Source of the DNA: Streptomyces sp. A0642
GTDB lineage: Bacteria > Actinomycetota > Actinomycetes > Streptomycetales > Streptomycetaceae
Length of the DNA: 64,000 bases
Assembly: GCF_004795105.1 (NCBI RefSeq)
Contig: NZ_SSBL01000028.1
Coordinates: 1 to 64,000, forward strand
Reading direction: 5' to 3'
The translations under genes were made by a program, and so were the position numbers. The notes below the pieces were generated by a model that did no database searches, was not told where the DNA came from, and was given only the letters and a program-made list of their open reading frames with translations. Positions 47,162 through 56,500 of this stretch are shown in pieces; the first letter of the stretch is position 1, and every line of letters begins with the position of its first letter.

Positions 47162-50100
47162 TCAGGGCTGTCCCGACAGCCCTGAGAGCATCCGGTCGGC
47201 GACCCGGGCGGCCGCCCGGCCGTCGTCGAGGTCGCAGAAGTCCCGCTGGAACGCCTCGTACGCCTCCGCGTGCCCCGCGGTCGCCAGGACCGGGTCGCGC
47301 AGCGCCTCGATGAGCTCGCCCGAGTCCGCGATCAACGGGCCGGGGGCCCGCGACTCGAAGTCGAAGGCGAATCCGCGCAGCGTGTCGCGGTAGTGCGCGA
47401 GGTCGTAGGTGTGGAAGAGCATCGGGCGGCCGGTCTGCGCGAAGTCGAACATCATCGAGGAGTAGTCGGTCACCAGCGCGTCACTGATCAGCATCAGCTC
47501 ACCGGCCTCCGGGTACCGCGAGACGTCGCGGACGAATCCCGTGCCGCTGTCGGGGAGCCGGTCGCTGACCAGGTAGTGACGGCGCACCAGCAGGACGGTG
47601 TCCGGCCCCAGTTCGCGCTCGGAGGCCGCGAGATCCAGCCGCAGGTCCATGGTGTAGCGGCCGCGGTTCGCCGGCCGGTCCTCGCGCCAGGTCGGCGCGT
47701 ACAGCACGACCCGCTTGCCCTCGGGGATCTGGAGCGTCTCCCGTACCGCGGCGGCGACCTTGGTCCTGTCGGGGGCGTGGAAGAGGTCGTTGCGGGGATA
47801 GCCGCACTCCAGGACCTCGCCCTCGAACCCGAAGGAGCGGCGCAGCACGGGCGTCGCGTACGTGCTCGGGGAGACCAGGAAGCTCCACTGGCGGGCGCGT
47901 TGTTCGAGGGTGGCGATGTAGGCGTGGTTCGCCTGGGCTGTGCCGGCGAGGTCGAGGCCGATGCGCTTGAGCGGGGTGCCGTGCCAGGTCTGGACGACGG
48001 TCTGTCCCTCGCGCCGTTCGAACCATTCGGGCAGCTGGGTGTTGGTGACGATGTGCCGGCTGCGGGCCAGTGCCTCGTGCCAGGCGGCCGAACCGTGCTC
48101 GACGGCGGTGGCTCCGGCCGGGACGCGGGCCTGCCCGTCGCGCACGACCCACAGGTGTTCCAGGCCGGCCCCCCGCCGGGTCAGCTCCTCGTGGACCGCG
48201 CGGGGCGAGTCCGAGTACTGGCGTCCGTCGAAGCTGCTGAACAGCACGGTGTCGCGCAAGGCGGCGGTGCGCTGCGCCACGTAGGCCTCGCTGAGCAGCC
48301 GCCGGGCCCGCGGGCCGCGCTGGGCGGCAGGGAGCGGGGGCGCGCAGCTCAGCAGCAGCTGGTCGTGGAAGCGCCGCTCGATGACGTACGCACGTCCTGC
48401 GAGGGTGCGGGCCGCGGGCAGGGTGTGGTGCACGGCGGCCGGGAGGCGCAGGGCGGCGTCACGGGTCTCGTCGGTGGCGCCCTTCTCGCGGAGGAAGAAG
48501 TACCAGTTGCCCTCCCCCAGCGGCAGTTCGCCGCCGCCGGTCTCCACGGCGTCCGGCCGCAGTTCGGCCCTGAACCGCCGCTCGTCCCGTGGCCCGGAGA
48601 AGGCGACGGGCACGACGGCCTCCTCGTGATGGCCGCTGTGGCGGGCCACCAGTTCGACCGTGCGCCCGGGGTCCCCCGGGAAGGTGCCTTCCAGCAGCAG
48701 CATCCCGTCCTGCGTCCAGGCAGCGAGTTCCACGGCCGGCTGGAGGGGGCGGTCACTGATCAGCAGATTGCCGCGCGCGCTCACGGTGAGGCCCAGTTCG
48801 CGTGGCTCGTCGCCGGCCGGGGCGAGCGGATAGCGGCCCTGCGGCACGGGCCCGGGCACGTCGATGGGGGTCCGGCGGCCGCCGGGGCCGAGGAGATGGA
48901 CGCTGTACGGGATGCCCGACCGCCCCTCGGCGGCGGCCGGCCGGACGTCCGGGAGGGCGGTGAGCGGGAGCGTGGCCGTGAAGCGCCGCCAGCCCGTCGC
49001 CGAGGACACGGCGTCCTCCTGGAGCGTCACCGGGTACTCGAGGACGGTCCCGGAGGGGCGGTGGGTGAGGCCGAGCCGCAGGTCCTGGCCGGCGAGCCGG
49101 TTCCGGAGCATGCCGTCGACGACGACGGCTGCCGTCCCGTCGGCCGTCTCGCCCGCGCGGTGCGTCTCGAAGCGTGCGTCGATCCGTTCGGCGTGCACGA
49201 CCAGCCGGTCGGCGTCGAAGACCGGCACGATCCGGTGGTCACCGTCCGGGCGGTGCACGGGCGGTGCGACGGGGGCCTCCGCGGTGCTGGGCGTGGCGCG
49301 TCGCAGGAGCCCGTTCCTCGCGACGCCGAGCTCCAGGCGCCAGGTGACGTGACCGGCCGGGCCGTCCGCGGGGATGCGGAGCCTGGCGGGGTCGAGCAGC
49401 ATCTCGAAGCCCGAGCGGTCGTAGTCGTGCAGGCTCTGCCGGGAGCGGGCGGTGGCCTCGGGCTCGGCGGTCCTGCGCAGCCGGAGCGGCACCACTCGGC
49501 GCCGGCCCGCCCGCAGCCAGCCGGCCCGGAATTCGGAGGCGCCCGAGGAAGTGGGCAGGTTGCGGATGTAGGCGTACCCCTTCAGGCGCAGCTTGCCGTC
49601 CTGCCAGCTGACCTCGCGCAGCCGGGCGACCAGCGGAAGATCGCGGTCGCCGACCCGCAGCACCCGTGCCGGCACCGGCCGGGTCAGCGGGGGGTAGGCG
49701 GCCCGTCGGCGGCGCACGCCGCGTACGGCGAACGCGCCGGGCTCCCGCTTGTCGAAGGCCAGCAGGGCCAGCAGCTCCTCCGTGCGGCGCTCGCGCACCA
49801 GGTGCCACATCAGCCGCAGCCGCAGCGGGAGCCCGTCGAGCACCGCCGGGCCGACCTGGTCGAGGAACGCGTTGGTGTGCGTCAGGAAGGCGTTGCGGTA
49901 GGCGTCGTCGCCCTCGGGCAGGACCTCCATGAAGTACCAGAGGTCGTTGGCGAGGGCGTGTGCCTCGTAGTGGTGCTTGTCGGCGGCCGTGCGGCTCTCC
50001 TCCAGGAACGCGCAGACGCCCTGGACGTGCGCGACCCGGTCGCGGATGCCTCGGGCGACGGCCCGGCCGGCGGTGATCGAGCCGGGGCGGTCGCGCCAGT

Positions 50101-50725
50101 GGTAGACGGGGTCCTTGACGATGTCGACGGAGCCGGCCAGGAAGTGGGCGGGCAGCACGACCGGGATGTCCTCGTAGAGCACACCGACGGGGAAGGCGAA
50201 CGCGTGCTCGTCCCAGAAGGAGCGGCGGAAGACCTTGTTGCAGGCGATCCGGTCGGCGGTGAGTTCCCGGTCGCGGGAGATGTGGGTCCGCAGTCGCGTG
50301 GTGGCCATGGGCGCCCGGAACATGGGCGACTGCTGGAGCCTGCCGTCGGCCCGCAGCCGCAGCACGTTGCCCGACGCGAGGTCCGAACCGGTCTCCTCCA
50401 GGGCGCCGACCAGCAGTTCGTACGCCCGCGGCGGGACGATGTCGTCACTGTCGACGAAGGCGAGGTAGCGGCTGCGCGGGTCACAGGTGCGGACGCCGGT
50501 GTTGCGGGCGTGCCCCAGTCCGCCGTTCTTCTGGCTGACCAGCCGGAAGCGCTCGTCCTGCGCGGCGAACGCGGCGGCCAGGGCCGCGCTGCCGTCCGTG
50601 GACCCGTCGTCGACCATCACCACTTCGAGGTCGGTGAGGGTCTGCTCCGCGAGGGACTTCAGGCAGTCCGTCAGGAAGGTTTCCACGTTGTGGACGGGGA
50701 CAACGACACTGAGCCGTGGCGGCAT
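47162..50725 (-). CDS. Large fused GT2 / CDP-glycerol glycerophosphotransferase
   Basis: The 1,187-residue protein starts with a canonical GT2 domain (about 1-215: LSVVVPVHNVETFLTDCL, MVDDGSTDGS, FVDSDD; all metal and nucleotide residues present). A central region of some 500 residues (about 330-800) is beta-rich and unassigned, perhaps an Ig-like or TagF accessory domain. The C-terminal third (about 820-1180) is a CDP-glycerol glycerophosphotransferase domain: QTWHGTPLKRIGLDLAG near 915, ECGYPRNDLFHAP, LYAPTWRED and LVTDYSSMMFDFAQTGRPM near 1085. It should synthesise a wall teichoic acid-like polymer for the TagGH-like exporter nearby. ATG 50725 is preferred to GTG 50734 because it immediately precedes the GT2 domain. 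Homologous domain order to the 719-residue protein at 41445. Confidence 0.9.
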   Translation of the reverse strand: MPPRLSVVVPVHNVETFLTDCLKSLAEQTLTDLEVVMVDDGSTDGSAALAAAFAAQDERFRLVSQKNGGLGHARNTGVRTCDPRSRYLAFVDSDDIVPPRAYELLVGALEETGSDLASGNVLRLRADGRLQQSPMFRAPMATTRLRTHISRDRELTADRIACNKVFRRSFWDEHAFAFPVGVLYEDIPVVLPAHFLAGSVDIVKDPVYHWRDRPGSITAGRAVARGIRDRVAHVQGVCAFLEESRTAADKHHYEAHALANDLWYFMEVLPEGDDAYRNAFLTHTNAFLDQVGPAVLDGLPLRLRLMWHLVRERRTEELLALLAFDKREPGAFAVRGVRRRRAAYPPLTRPVPARVLRVGDRDLPLVARLREVSWQDGKLRLKGYAYIRNLPTSSGASEFRAGWLRAGRRRVVPLRLRRTAEPEATARSRQSLHDYDRSGFEMLLDPARLRIPADGPAGHVTWRLELGVARNGLLRRATPSTAEAPVAPPVHRPDGDHRIVPVFDADRLVVHAERIDARFETHRAGETADGTAAVVVDGMLRNRLAGQDLRLGLTHRPSGTVLEYPVTLQEDAVSSATGWRRFTATLPLTALPDVRPAAAEGRSGIPYSVHLLGPGGRRTPIDVPGPVPQGRYPLAPAGDEPRELGLTVSARGNLLISDRPLQPAVELAAWTQDGMLLLEGTFPGDPGRTVELVARHSGHHEEAVVPVAFSGPRDERRFRAELRPDAVETGGGELPLGEGNWYFFLREKGATDETRDAALRLPAAVHHTLPAARTLAGRAYVIERRFHDQLLLSCAPPLPAAQRGPRARRLLSEAYVAQRTAALRDTVLFSSFDGRQYSDSPRAVHEELTRRGAGLEHLWVVRDGQARVPAGATAVEHGSAAWHEALARSRHIVTNTQLPEWFERREGQTVVQTWHGTPLKRIGLDLAGTAQANHAYIATLEQRARQWSFLVSPSTYATPVLRRSFGFEGEVLECGYPRNDLFHAPDRTKVAAAVRETLQIPEGKRVVLYAPTWREDRPANRGRYTMDLRLDLAASERELGPDTVLLVRRHYLVSDRLPDSGTGFVRDVSRYPEAGELMLISDALVTDYSSMMFDFAQTGRPMLFHTYDLAHYRDTLRGFAFDFESRAPGPLIADSGELIEALRDPVLATAGHAEAYEAFQRDFCDLDDGRAAARVADRMLSGLSGQP

Positions 50726-50885
50726 GGTGAGCACGTCCGTTCATCGGGGGCCTGGCTATCCGTATGGCTCAACCCCGTGAACGGCCGGGGGTCACCGGTT
50801 ACGGTCCCCAACGAGTGATGTCGCCGTCTTCGTGCTGACGCCGGGTCCGGCGCGCCGCGCCCCGCCCGGTGCCCCCGCGCCCGGA

Positions 50886-51491
50886 TCAGCGGGTGAGCGC
50901 GGCCACGGCCGAGGCCGCCAGGTCGTCCAGATAGCCGGCGGGCAGCTCACCCCTGACGACGGCGAGCCGCCAGTAGAGGGGCCCGACGATCAGGTCGAGG
51001 GCGCGGTCCGGGTCGCTGTCCCGCGGCAGTTCCCCGCGGGCGACGGCGTCCCGTACGACCACGGCGGCGATGCCCTGCTGCGGGTCGAGCAGGGCGGCCT
51101 TGATGGTGTCGGAGATCTCCGGGCTGCGGGCGGCCTCGACGAGCAGGTCCGGGATGACCTGGGAGGCGAGCGGGTGGCGCAGAGCGTACGCGGCCAGTTC
51201 GAGCACGGCGCGGACGTCCCCGTACAGCGAACCGGTGGCGGGGGCCGGCATGCCCTGGGCCGCGACGGCGGAGACCAGGTCCAGGACGAGGTGCAGCTTG
51301 GACTTCCAGCGGCGGTAGACCGCCGTCTTGCCGACGCCGGCCCGCCGGGCGATGCCCTCGATCGACATCCGGGCGAATCCGACGGCGGCCAGCTCCTCGA
51401 AGACCGCGCTGCGGATCGCGTCGGTCACGTCCTCGCGCAGCACGGCGGCTCCGGCGGGGACACGGCGGCGGCTTCCGGGGTCGGTGGTCAT
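50886..51491 (-). CDS. TetR family transcriptional regulator
   Basis: The 201-residue protein has an N-terminal TetR helix-turn-helix (about 20-68: AIRSAVFEELAAVGFARMSI, IARRAGVGKTAVYRRWKSK) and a C-terminal domain of the AcrR-like C type (AVLELAAYALRHPL and RALDLIVGPLYWRLAV). It is divergent from the tagG-like ABC transporter operon with a 159-bp gap that contains a 12-bp palindrome, so it is a probable local repressor of the exporter. The ATG at 51491 is chosen because the domain begins there; the upstream open frame is a shadow of the exporter gene. Confidence 0.93.
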   Translation of the reverse strand: MTTDPGSRRRVPAGAAVLREDVTDAIRSAVFEELAAVGFARMSIEGIARRAGVGKTAVYRRWKSKLHLVLDLVSAVAAQGMPAPATGSLYGDVRAVLELAAYALRHPLASQVIPDLLVEAARSPEISDTIKAALLDPQQGIAAVVVRDAVARGELPRDSDPDRALDLIVGPLYWRLAVVRGELPAGYLDDLAASAVAALTR

Positions 51492-51528
51492 GGCCGAATC
51501 ATAGTGCGCGACGACGAGACGGTTGCGT

Positions 51529-51540
51529 AGCGACGTCGCT
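51529..51540. promoter_or_regulatory. Candidate TetR operator AGCGACGTCGCT
   Basis: A perfect 12-bp palindrome lies 38 bp from the TetR start in the divergent gap. GACGAG (51512) and CTCGTC (51538) extend a looser symmetry around it, and GTTGCG repeats occur at 51523 and 51554. TetR proteins usually bind such palindromes; the match here is position-based only. Confidence 0.45.
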
Positions 51541-51650
51541 CGTCCTACCCTCGGCGTTGCGACGAAACGGTCCCGTCCCGTCGCGTTCCGATGCGTTTCC
51601 GCCCTCCCTCGCCCCCTCCCCCGCCTTTCCGCCTTCCCTCGAAAGCGATC

Positions 51651-52601
51651 GTGGTGAGCCAGACAACAGCACCGGCCCCGGCGGACACTCCGCCGGCCGT
51701 CTCCCCGCCCCTCCTCCCGCCCCTCCACGCCCCGGGCGAGCTCGCCGCGCTCGCCGCCCGCCACGGGCTGACCGTGAGCGGGGCGCGTCCCGCACTGCCG
51801 GCGTACGTACGGCAGCTGTGGGGGCGACGGCACTTCATCACGGCGTTCGCCACCGCCAAGCTCACCGCCCAGTACAGCCAGGCGAAGCTCGGCCAGATCT
51901 GGCAGATCATGACCCCGCTGCTCAACGCGACGGTCTACTACTTCATCTTCGGCGTCCTGATGAGGACCAAGCAGGGCGTCAGCGACTTCGTCCCGTTCCT
52001 GGTCACCGGCGTCTTCATCTGGACCTTCACCAGCAACTCGATCACCGCCGGCACCCGCGCCATCAGCGGCAACATCGGCCTCGTGCGGGCCCTGCACTTC
52101 CCGAGGGCCTCGCTGCCGATCGCCCTGGCCCTCCAACAGCTCCAACAGCTGCTCTTCTCCCTCGGCGCCCTGGTGCTGATCATGCTGGCGTTCGGCCAGT
52201 TCCCGCACCCCTCCTGGCTCCTCGCGGTGCCCGCCCTGGCCCTGCAGGCGGTCTTCAACACCGGCGTCTCGATGGTCTTCGCCCGGCTGGCGGCCCGGAC
52301 TCCGGACATCGCCCAGCTGATGCCGTTCATCCTGCGCACCTGGATGTACGCCTCCGGTGTCATGTGGAGCCTCGACGCGAGCCTGGCGGGCGACCGGGTG
52401 CCGTACCTGGCGAAGCTGGCGCTGGAGATCAATCCGGCCGCCGTCTACATCGATCTGATGCGATTCGCCCTCATCGACAGCTTCCACAGCGCGCAGCTCC
52501 CACCGCACGTGTGGGCGGTCGCCACCGGCTGGGCGCTGGTGTGCGGAGTGGGCGGGTTCCTCTACTTCTGGCAGGCCGAGGAGAGTTACGGACGTGGCTG
52601 A
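51651..52601 (+). CDS. ABC-2 type polysaccharide/teichoic acid export permease, TagG-like
   Basis: The protein of about 316 residues has a proline-rich N-terminus (about 1-45) and six membrane helices of the ABC-2 family used for O-antigen and teichoic acid export: KLTAQYSQAKLGQIWQIMTPLL, FIFGVLM, VTGVFIWTFTSNSITAGT, ALHFPRASLPIALAL, INPAAVYIDLMRFALI. It should flip and export a finished undecaprenyl-linked glycopolymer. It overlaps the ATPase gene by 8 bases. The start is uncertain: adjacent GTG codons at 51651 and 51654 follow a weak GAAAG; an ATG at 51591 would add 20 proline-rich residues. Regulation by the divergent TetR is likely. Confidence 0.9.
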   Translation: MVSQTTAPAPADTPPAVSPPLLPPLHAPGELAALAARHGLTVSGARPALPAYVRQLWGRRHFITAFATAKLTAQYSQAKLGQIWQIMTPLLNATVYYFIFGVLMRTKQGVSDFVPFLVTGVFIWTFTSNSITAGTRAISGNIGLVRALHFPRASLPIALALQQLQQLLFSLGALVLIMLAFGQFPHPSWLLAVPALALQAVFNTGVSMVFARLAARTPDIAQLMPFILRTWMYASGVMWSLDASLAGDRVPYLAKLALEINPAAVYIDLMRFALIDSFHSAQLPPHVWAVATGWALVCGVGGFLYFWQAEESYGRG

Positions 52602-53373
52602 GCACACGGATTCCGCGGTACCGACGGTCGTCGTCGACGACGTCCACATCACGTACACGGTCCATGGCGCCCGCACCGGCAAGGGCAGCGCCACCTCGGC
52701 CCTGAGCCGGATCGTCTCGCGGCGGCAGACCCCCGGGGTGCGCGAGGTGCACGCCGTGAAGGGTGTCAGCTTCGCCGCGTACAAGGGGGAGGCGATCGGG
52801 CTGATCGGCTCCAACGGTTCGGGGAAGTCGACCCTGCTCAAGGCGATCGCGGGCCTGCTGCCCGCCACGAAGGGCCGCGTCCACACCCAGGGCCAGCCGT
52901 CGCTGCTCGGGGTGAACGCGGCCCTGATGAGCGATCTGACCGGCGAGCGCAACGTCGTACTCGGCGGGCTCGCGATGGGCATGAGCCGTGAGGAGATCCG
53001 CGCACGCTACGACGGCATCGTCGACTTCTCCGGGATCAACGAGAAGGGCGACTTCATCACCCTGCCGATGCGCACGTACTCCTCCGGCATGGGCGCCCGG
53101 CTCCGCTTCTCCATCGCCGCCGCCAAGGACCACGACGTCCTTCTGATCGACGAGGCGCTCTCCACGGGCGACGCCCGCTTCCAGCGGCGCAGCAAGGAAC
53201 GGATCATCGAACTCCGCGAACAGGCCGGCACGGTCTTCCTGGTCAGCCACCACAACAAGTCGATCACCGAGACCTGCGACCGAGCGCTGTGGCTGGAGGC
53301 GGGAACCCTGCGCATGGACGGCCCGGCGAAGGAAGTCGTAGCAGCCTACGAGAAGTTCACCGGCAAGAAGTAA
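52594..53373 (+). CDS. ABC transporter ATPase for polysaccharide/teichoic acid export, TagH-like
   Basis: The 259-residue ATPase belongs to the TagH/Wzt class. Walker A GSNGSGKST is at 72-80, a Q-loop equivalent GQPSLLGVNAALMSDLTGE near 105-123 is the class hallmark, the signature reads YSSGMGARL, and Walker B is VLLIDEALS with GDARFQ following. It lacks the C-terminal carbohydrate-binding domain of some Wzt proteins, so export is probably not dependent on recognition of a terminal modification. The GTG start lies inside the permease gene (8-base overlap). The pair may export the polymer made by the two CDP-glycerol transferases. Confidence 0.92.
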   Translation: MAEHTDSAVPTVVVDDVHITYTVHGARTGKGSATSALSRIVSRRQTPGVREVHAVKGVSFAAYKGEAIGLIGSNGSGKSTLLKAIAGLLPATKGRVHTQGQPSLLGVNAALMSDLTGERNVVLGGLAMGMSREEIRARYDGIVDFSGINEKGDFITLPMRTYSSGMGARLRFSIAAAKDHDVLLIDEALSTGDARFQRRSKERIIELREQAGTVFLVSHHNKSITETCDRALWLEAGTLRMDGPAKEVVAAYEKFTGKK

Positions 53374-53418
53374 CACCCAGCCGCCCCACGACGGCCCCTC
53401 AAGCCCGTACGCAACTCA

Positions 53419-53521
53419 AGCCCGTCCGGCGATTGAGGACAAGGCCCCAGCCCGGACACGGCCGCACCCCACGCCGGCGAACCGCACGCACCGAGCCCGC
53501 CCGGCGATTGAGGGCAAAGCG
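53419..53521. repeat. Two copies of a GGCGATTGAGG intergenic repeat
   Basis: The motif CCCGTCCGGCGATTGAGGAC with AAGGCC after it occurs at about 53421-53446, and a close copy (GCCCGCCCGGCGATTGAGGG) at about 53496-53521, in the 192-bp gap after the tagH-like gene. From memory this is a widespread Streptomyces intergenic repeat. No gene is seen in the gap. Confidence 0.6.
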
Positions 53522-53565
53522 AGGCGGCCACCCGAACGCACCGGCAGCCGCCTCACCCCGCACCC

Positions 53566-56500
53566 CTACCCGTGCGTCCGCAACAACGTCCGCATCGTCC
53601 GCATGGCCACGGACAGATTCGCCAGATCGAACGCGTCCGACCCCTGGATCTCCTCCAGCGTGGAGCGCGAGCGCGACAGGATCGCCGCGTTCTTCTCCTC
53701 CCACGCCTCGAACCGCTCCTGCGGCGACGACGACCCGTTGCCCACGCTCAGCACGTCGGCCGTCAGCGCCGCATGCGCTGCGTACAGGTCCTCACGGATC
53801 GAGGCACGGGCCATCGACTGCCAGCGGTCGGCCCGCGGCAGCTCGATGATGCGGTCCATCAGCTGGGTGATGCCCAGCCGGTCCCCGAGGTCGTAGTACA
53901 CCTCGGCGACGGACAGCGGGTCCTTGCCCGTCCGGTCGGCGATCGCCACGATGTCGAGCGCCGGGAAGGCCGACGAGAACCCGGCGACGCGCTGCGCGAG
54001 CGCGTCCGGGACACCCGCCGCGGTGAGCTCGTCCAGGATCGACCGGTACCAGTCCTGGTCGGCGCCCCGCAGCATCTTGGGCAGGTCGGCCCAGACCTGC
54101 TCGACGCGGTCGCGGAAGAAGTCGATCGTCTCCGCGATCTCCAGCGGCTGCGGCCGGTTGCCGAGCAGCCAGCGCGAGCCGCGCTCGACGAGCCGGCGTG
54201 AGTGCAGCCGGATCCGGGTCTGCACATCGGCGGCGACCTTGTTGTCGAGTGCCTCGACCGCGTCCCACACCTCGCCGAGGCCGAAGATCTCCCGGGCCGC
54301 GAACTGGGCCCGCACGATCTCGGCGATCGAGGCGCCGGTCTCTTCCCGCAGCCGGTGCAGGAAGGTCGAACCACCGGTGTTGACCGTGTCGTTCACCAGG
54401 ACCGTGGTGATGATCTCGCGCCGCAGCGCGTGCCCGTCGACCGCGTCCGGGTAGCGCTCGCGCAGCTGAGTCGGGAAGTAGGCGTGCAGCAGCTTCTGGA
54501 GGTGCGGGTCGTCCGGCAGGCTCGTCCCGATCAGCTCCTGCGCCGCCGTGATCTTCGTGTAGGCGAGCAGCACGGCCAGCTCGGGCTGGCTGAGCCCCTT
54601 GCCGGCGTTCAGCAGCTCGCGGATCTGACGGTCGGTGGGCAGGAACTCCAGGGCCCGGTCGAGGTGCCCGTCGCGGCCCAGCCGGCGCATGAAGCGCTGG
54701 TGGGCGTGGAGCAGCGAGGGCGCCTGGGCGCAGGCGTTGGCGAGCGCGGTGTTCTGCGCGTAGTTGTTGCGCAGTACCAGGTGGCCGATCTCATCGGTCA
54801 TCTCGGCGAGCAGCTTGTTGCGCTGCTTGACCGTCATGTCGCCGTCGCGCACCAGGCCGTTGAGCAGGATCTTGATGTTCACCTCGTGGTCGGAGGTGTC
54901 CACGCCGGCGCTGTTGTCGATCGCGTCGGTGTTGATCCGGCCACCGTTACGGGCGAACTCGATGCGGCCGAGCTGGGTGGCGCCGAGGTTGCCGCCCTCG
55001 CCGACGACCTTGGCGCGCAGGTCCTCGCCGTTGACGCGGATCGCGTCGTTGGCCTTGTCGCCGACGTCCGCGTTCGACTCGACGGAGGACTTGATGTACG
55101 TGCCGATGCCGCCGTTCCAGGCCAGGTCGACGGGGGCCTTGAGGATCGCCTGCATCAGGTCGGCGGGCGTCATCTTGGTGACCCCGGCCTCGATGCCGAG
55201 AGCCTCGCGCATGTGCGCGTTGACCGGAATCGACTTGGCGGTGCGCGGGTGGACGCCGCCGCCCGCGGAGATCAGCGCCTTGTCGTAGTCGGCCCAGGAG
55301 CTGCGCGGCAGGTCGTAGAGGCGGCGCCGCTCGGCGTAGGAGGTCGCGGCGTCCGGCTTCGGGTCGATGAAGATGTGACGGTGGTCGAAGGCCGCGACGA
55401 GCCGGATGTGCTCGGAGAGCAGCATCCCGTTGCCGAACACGTCGCCCGACATGTCGCCGACGCCGACGACGGTGAAGTCCTCGGTCTGCGTGTCGTGGCC
55501 GAGCTCCCGGAAGTGGCGCTTGACGGACTCCCAGGCGCCGCGGGCCGTGATGCCCATGCCCTTGTGGTCGTAACCGGCCGAGCCGCCGGAGGCGAACGCG
55601 TCACCGAGCCAGAAGCCGTAGGCGACGGCGACCTCGTTGGCGATGTCGGAGAACTTCGCGGTGCCCTTGTCGGCGGCGACGACGAGGTAGGTGTCGTCCT
55701 CGTCGTGCCGGACGACGTCCTTGGGCGGCACGACCTCGCCGGCCACCATGTTGTCGGTGATGTCGAGCAGCGCCGAGATGAAGGTGCGGTACGCGGCGAT
55801 GCCCTCGGCCATCCAGGCGTCACGGTCGGCGGCCGGATCGGGGAGCTGCTTGGCGACGAAGCCGCCCTTCGCGCCGACCGGCACGATGACGGTGTTCTTC
55901 ACCATCTGCGCCTTGACCAGGCCGAGGATCTCCGTACGGAAGTCCTCGCGCCGGTCCGACCAGCGCAGGCCGCCGCGGGCGACCTTGCCGAAGCGCAGGT
56001 GGACGCCCTCGACGCGCGGCGAGTACACCCAGATCTCGAACGCCGGGCGGGGCGCCGGAAGGTCCGGAATGGACTGCGGGTCGAACTTCATCGACACGTA
56101 GCCGTGCGGCTTGCCGTCCTCCGCACGCTGGAAGAAATTGGTGCGCAGGGTGGCCTTGATGACGGTGAGGAAGGAGCGCAGGATGCGGTCCTCGTCGAGC
56201 GAGGCGACCTGGTCCAGGGCCCCGTCGAGTTCTTCGAGGAGGCCGTCGGTGAGTTCCGTACCGGCGTTCTGGCGCTCCGGCGCCATCCGGGCCTCGAAGA
56301 GCGAGACCAGCAGCCGGGTGGTGTGGACGTTGTTCTGGAGGGTGCTCTCCATGTAGTCCTGACTGAACGTGGATCCGGCCTGCCGCAGGTACTTGGCGTA
56401 GGCGCGCAGCACCATGGCCTGCCGCCAGTTCAGTCCGGCGCTCAGCACCAGCGCGTTGAAGCCGTCGTTCTCCGCCGCGCCGGTCCACACGGCAGCGAAG

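Noticed and set aside
50886..52982. 698-codon extension of the TetR frame through the exporter genes
   Set aside because: Only the last 201 codons resemble a protein family; the rest is antisense to tagG and tagH-like genes.
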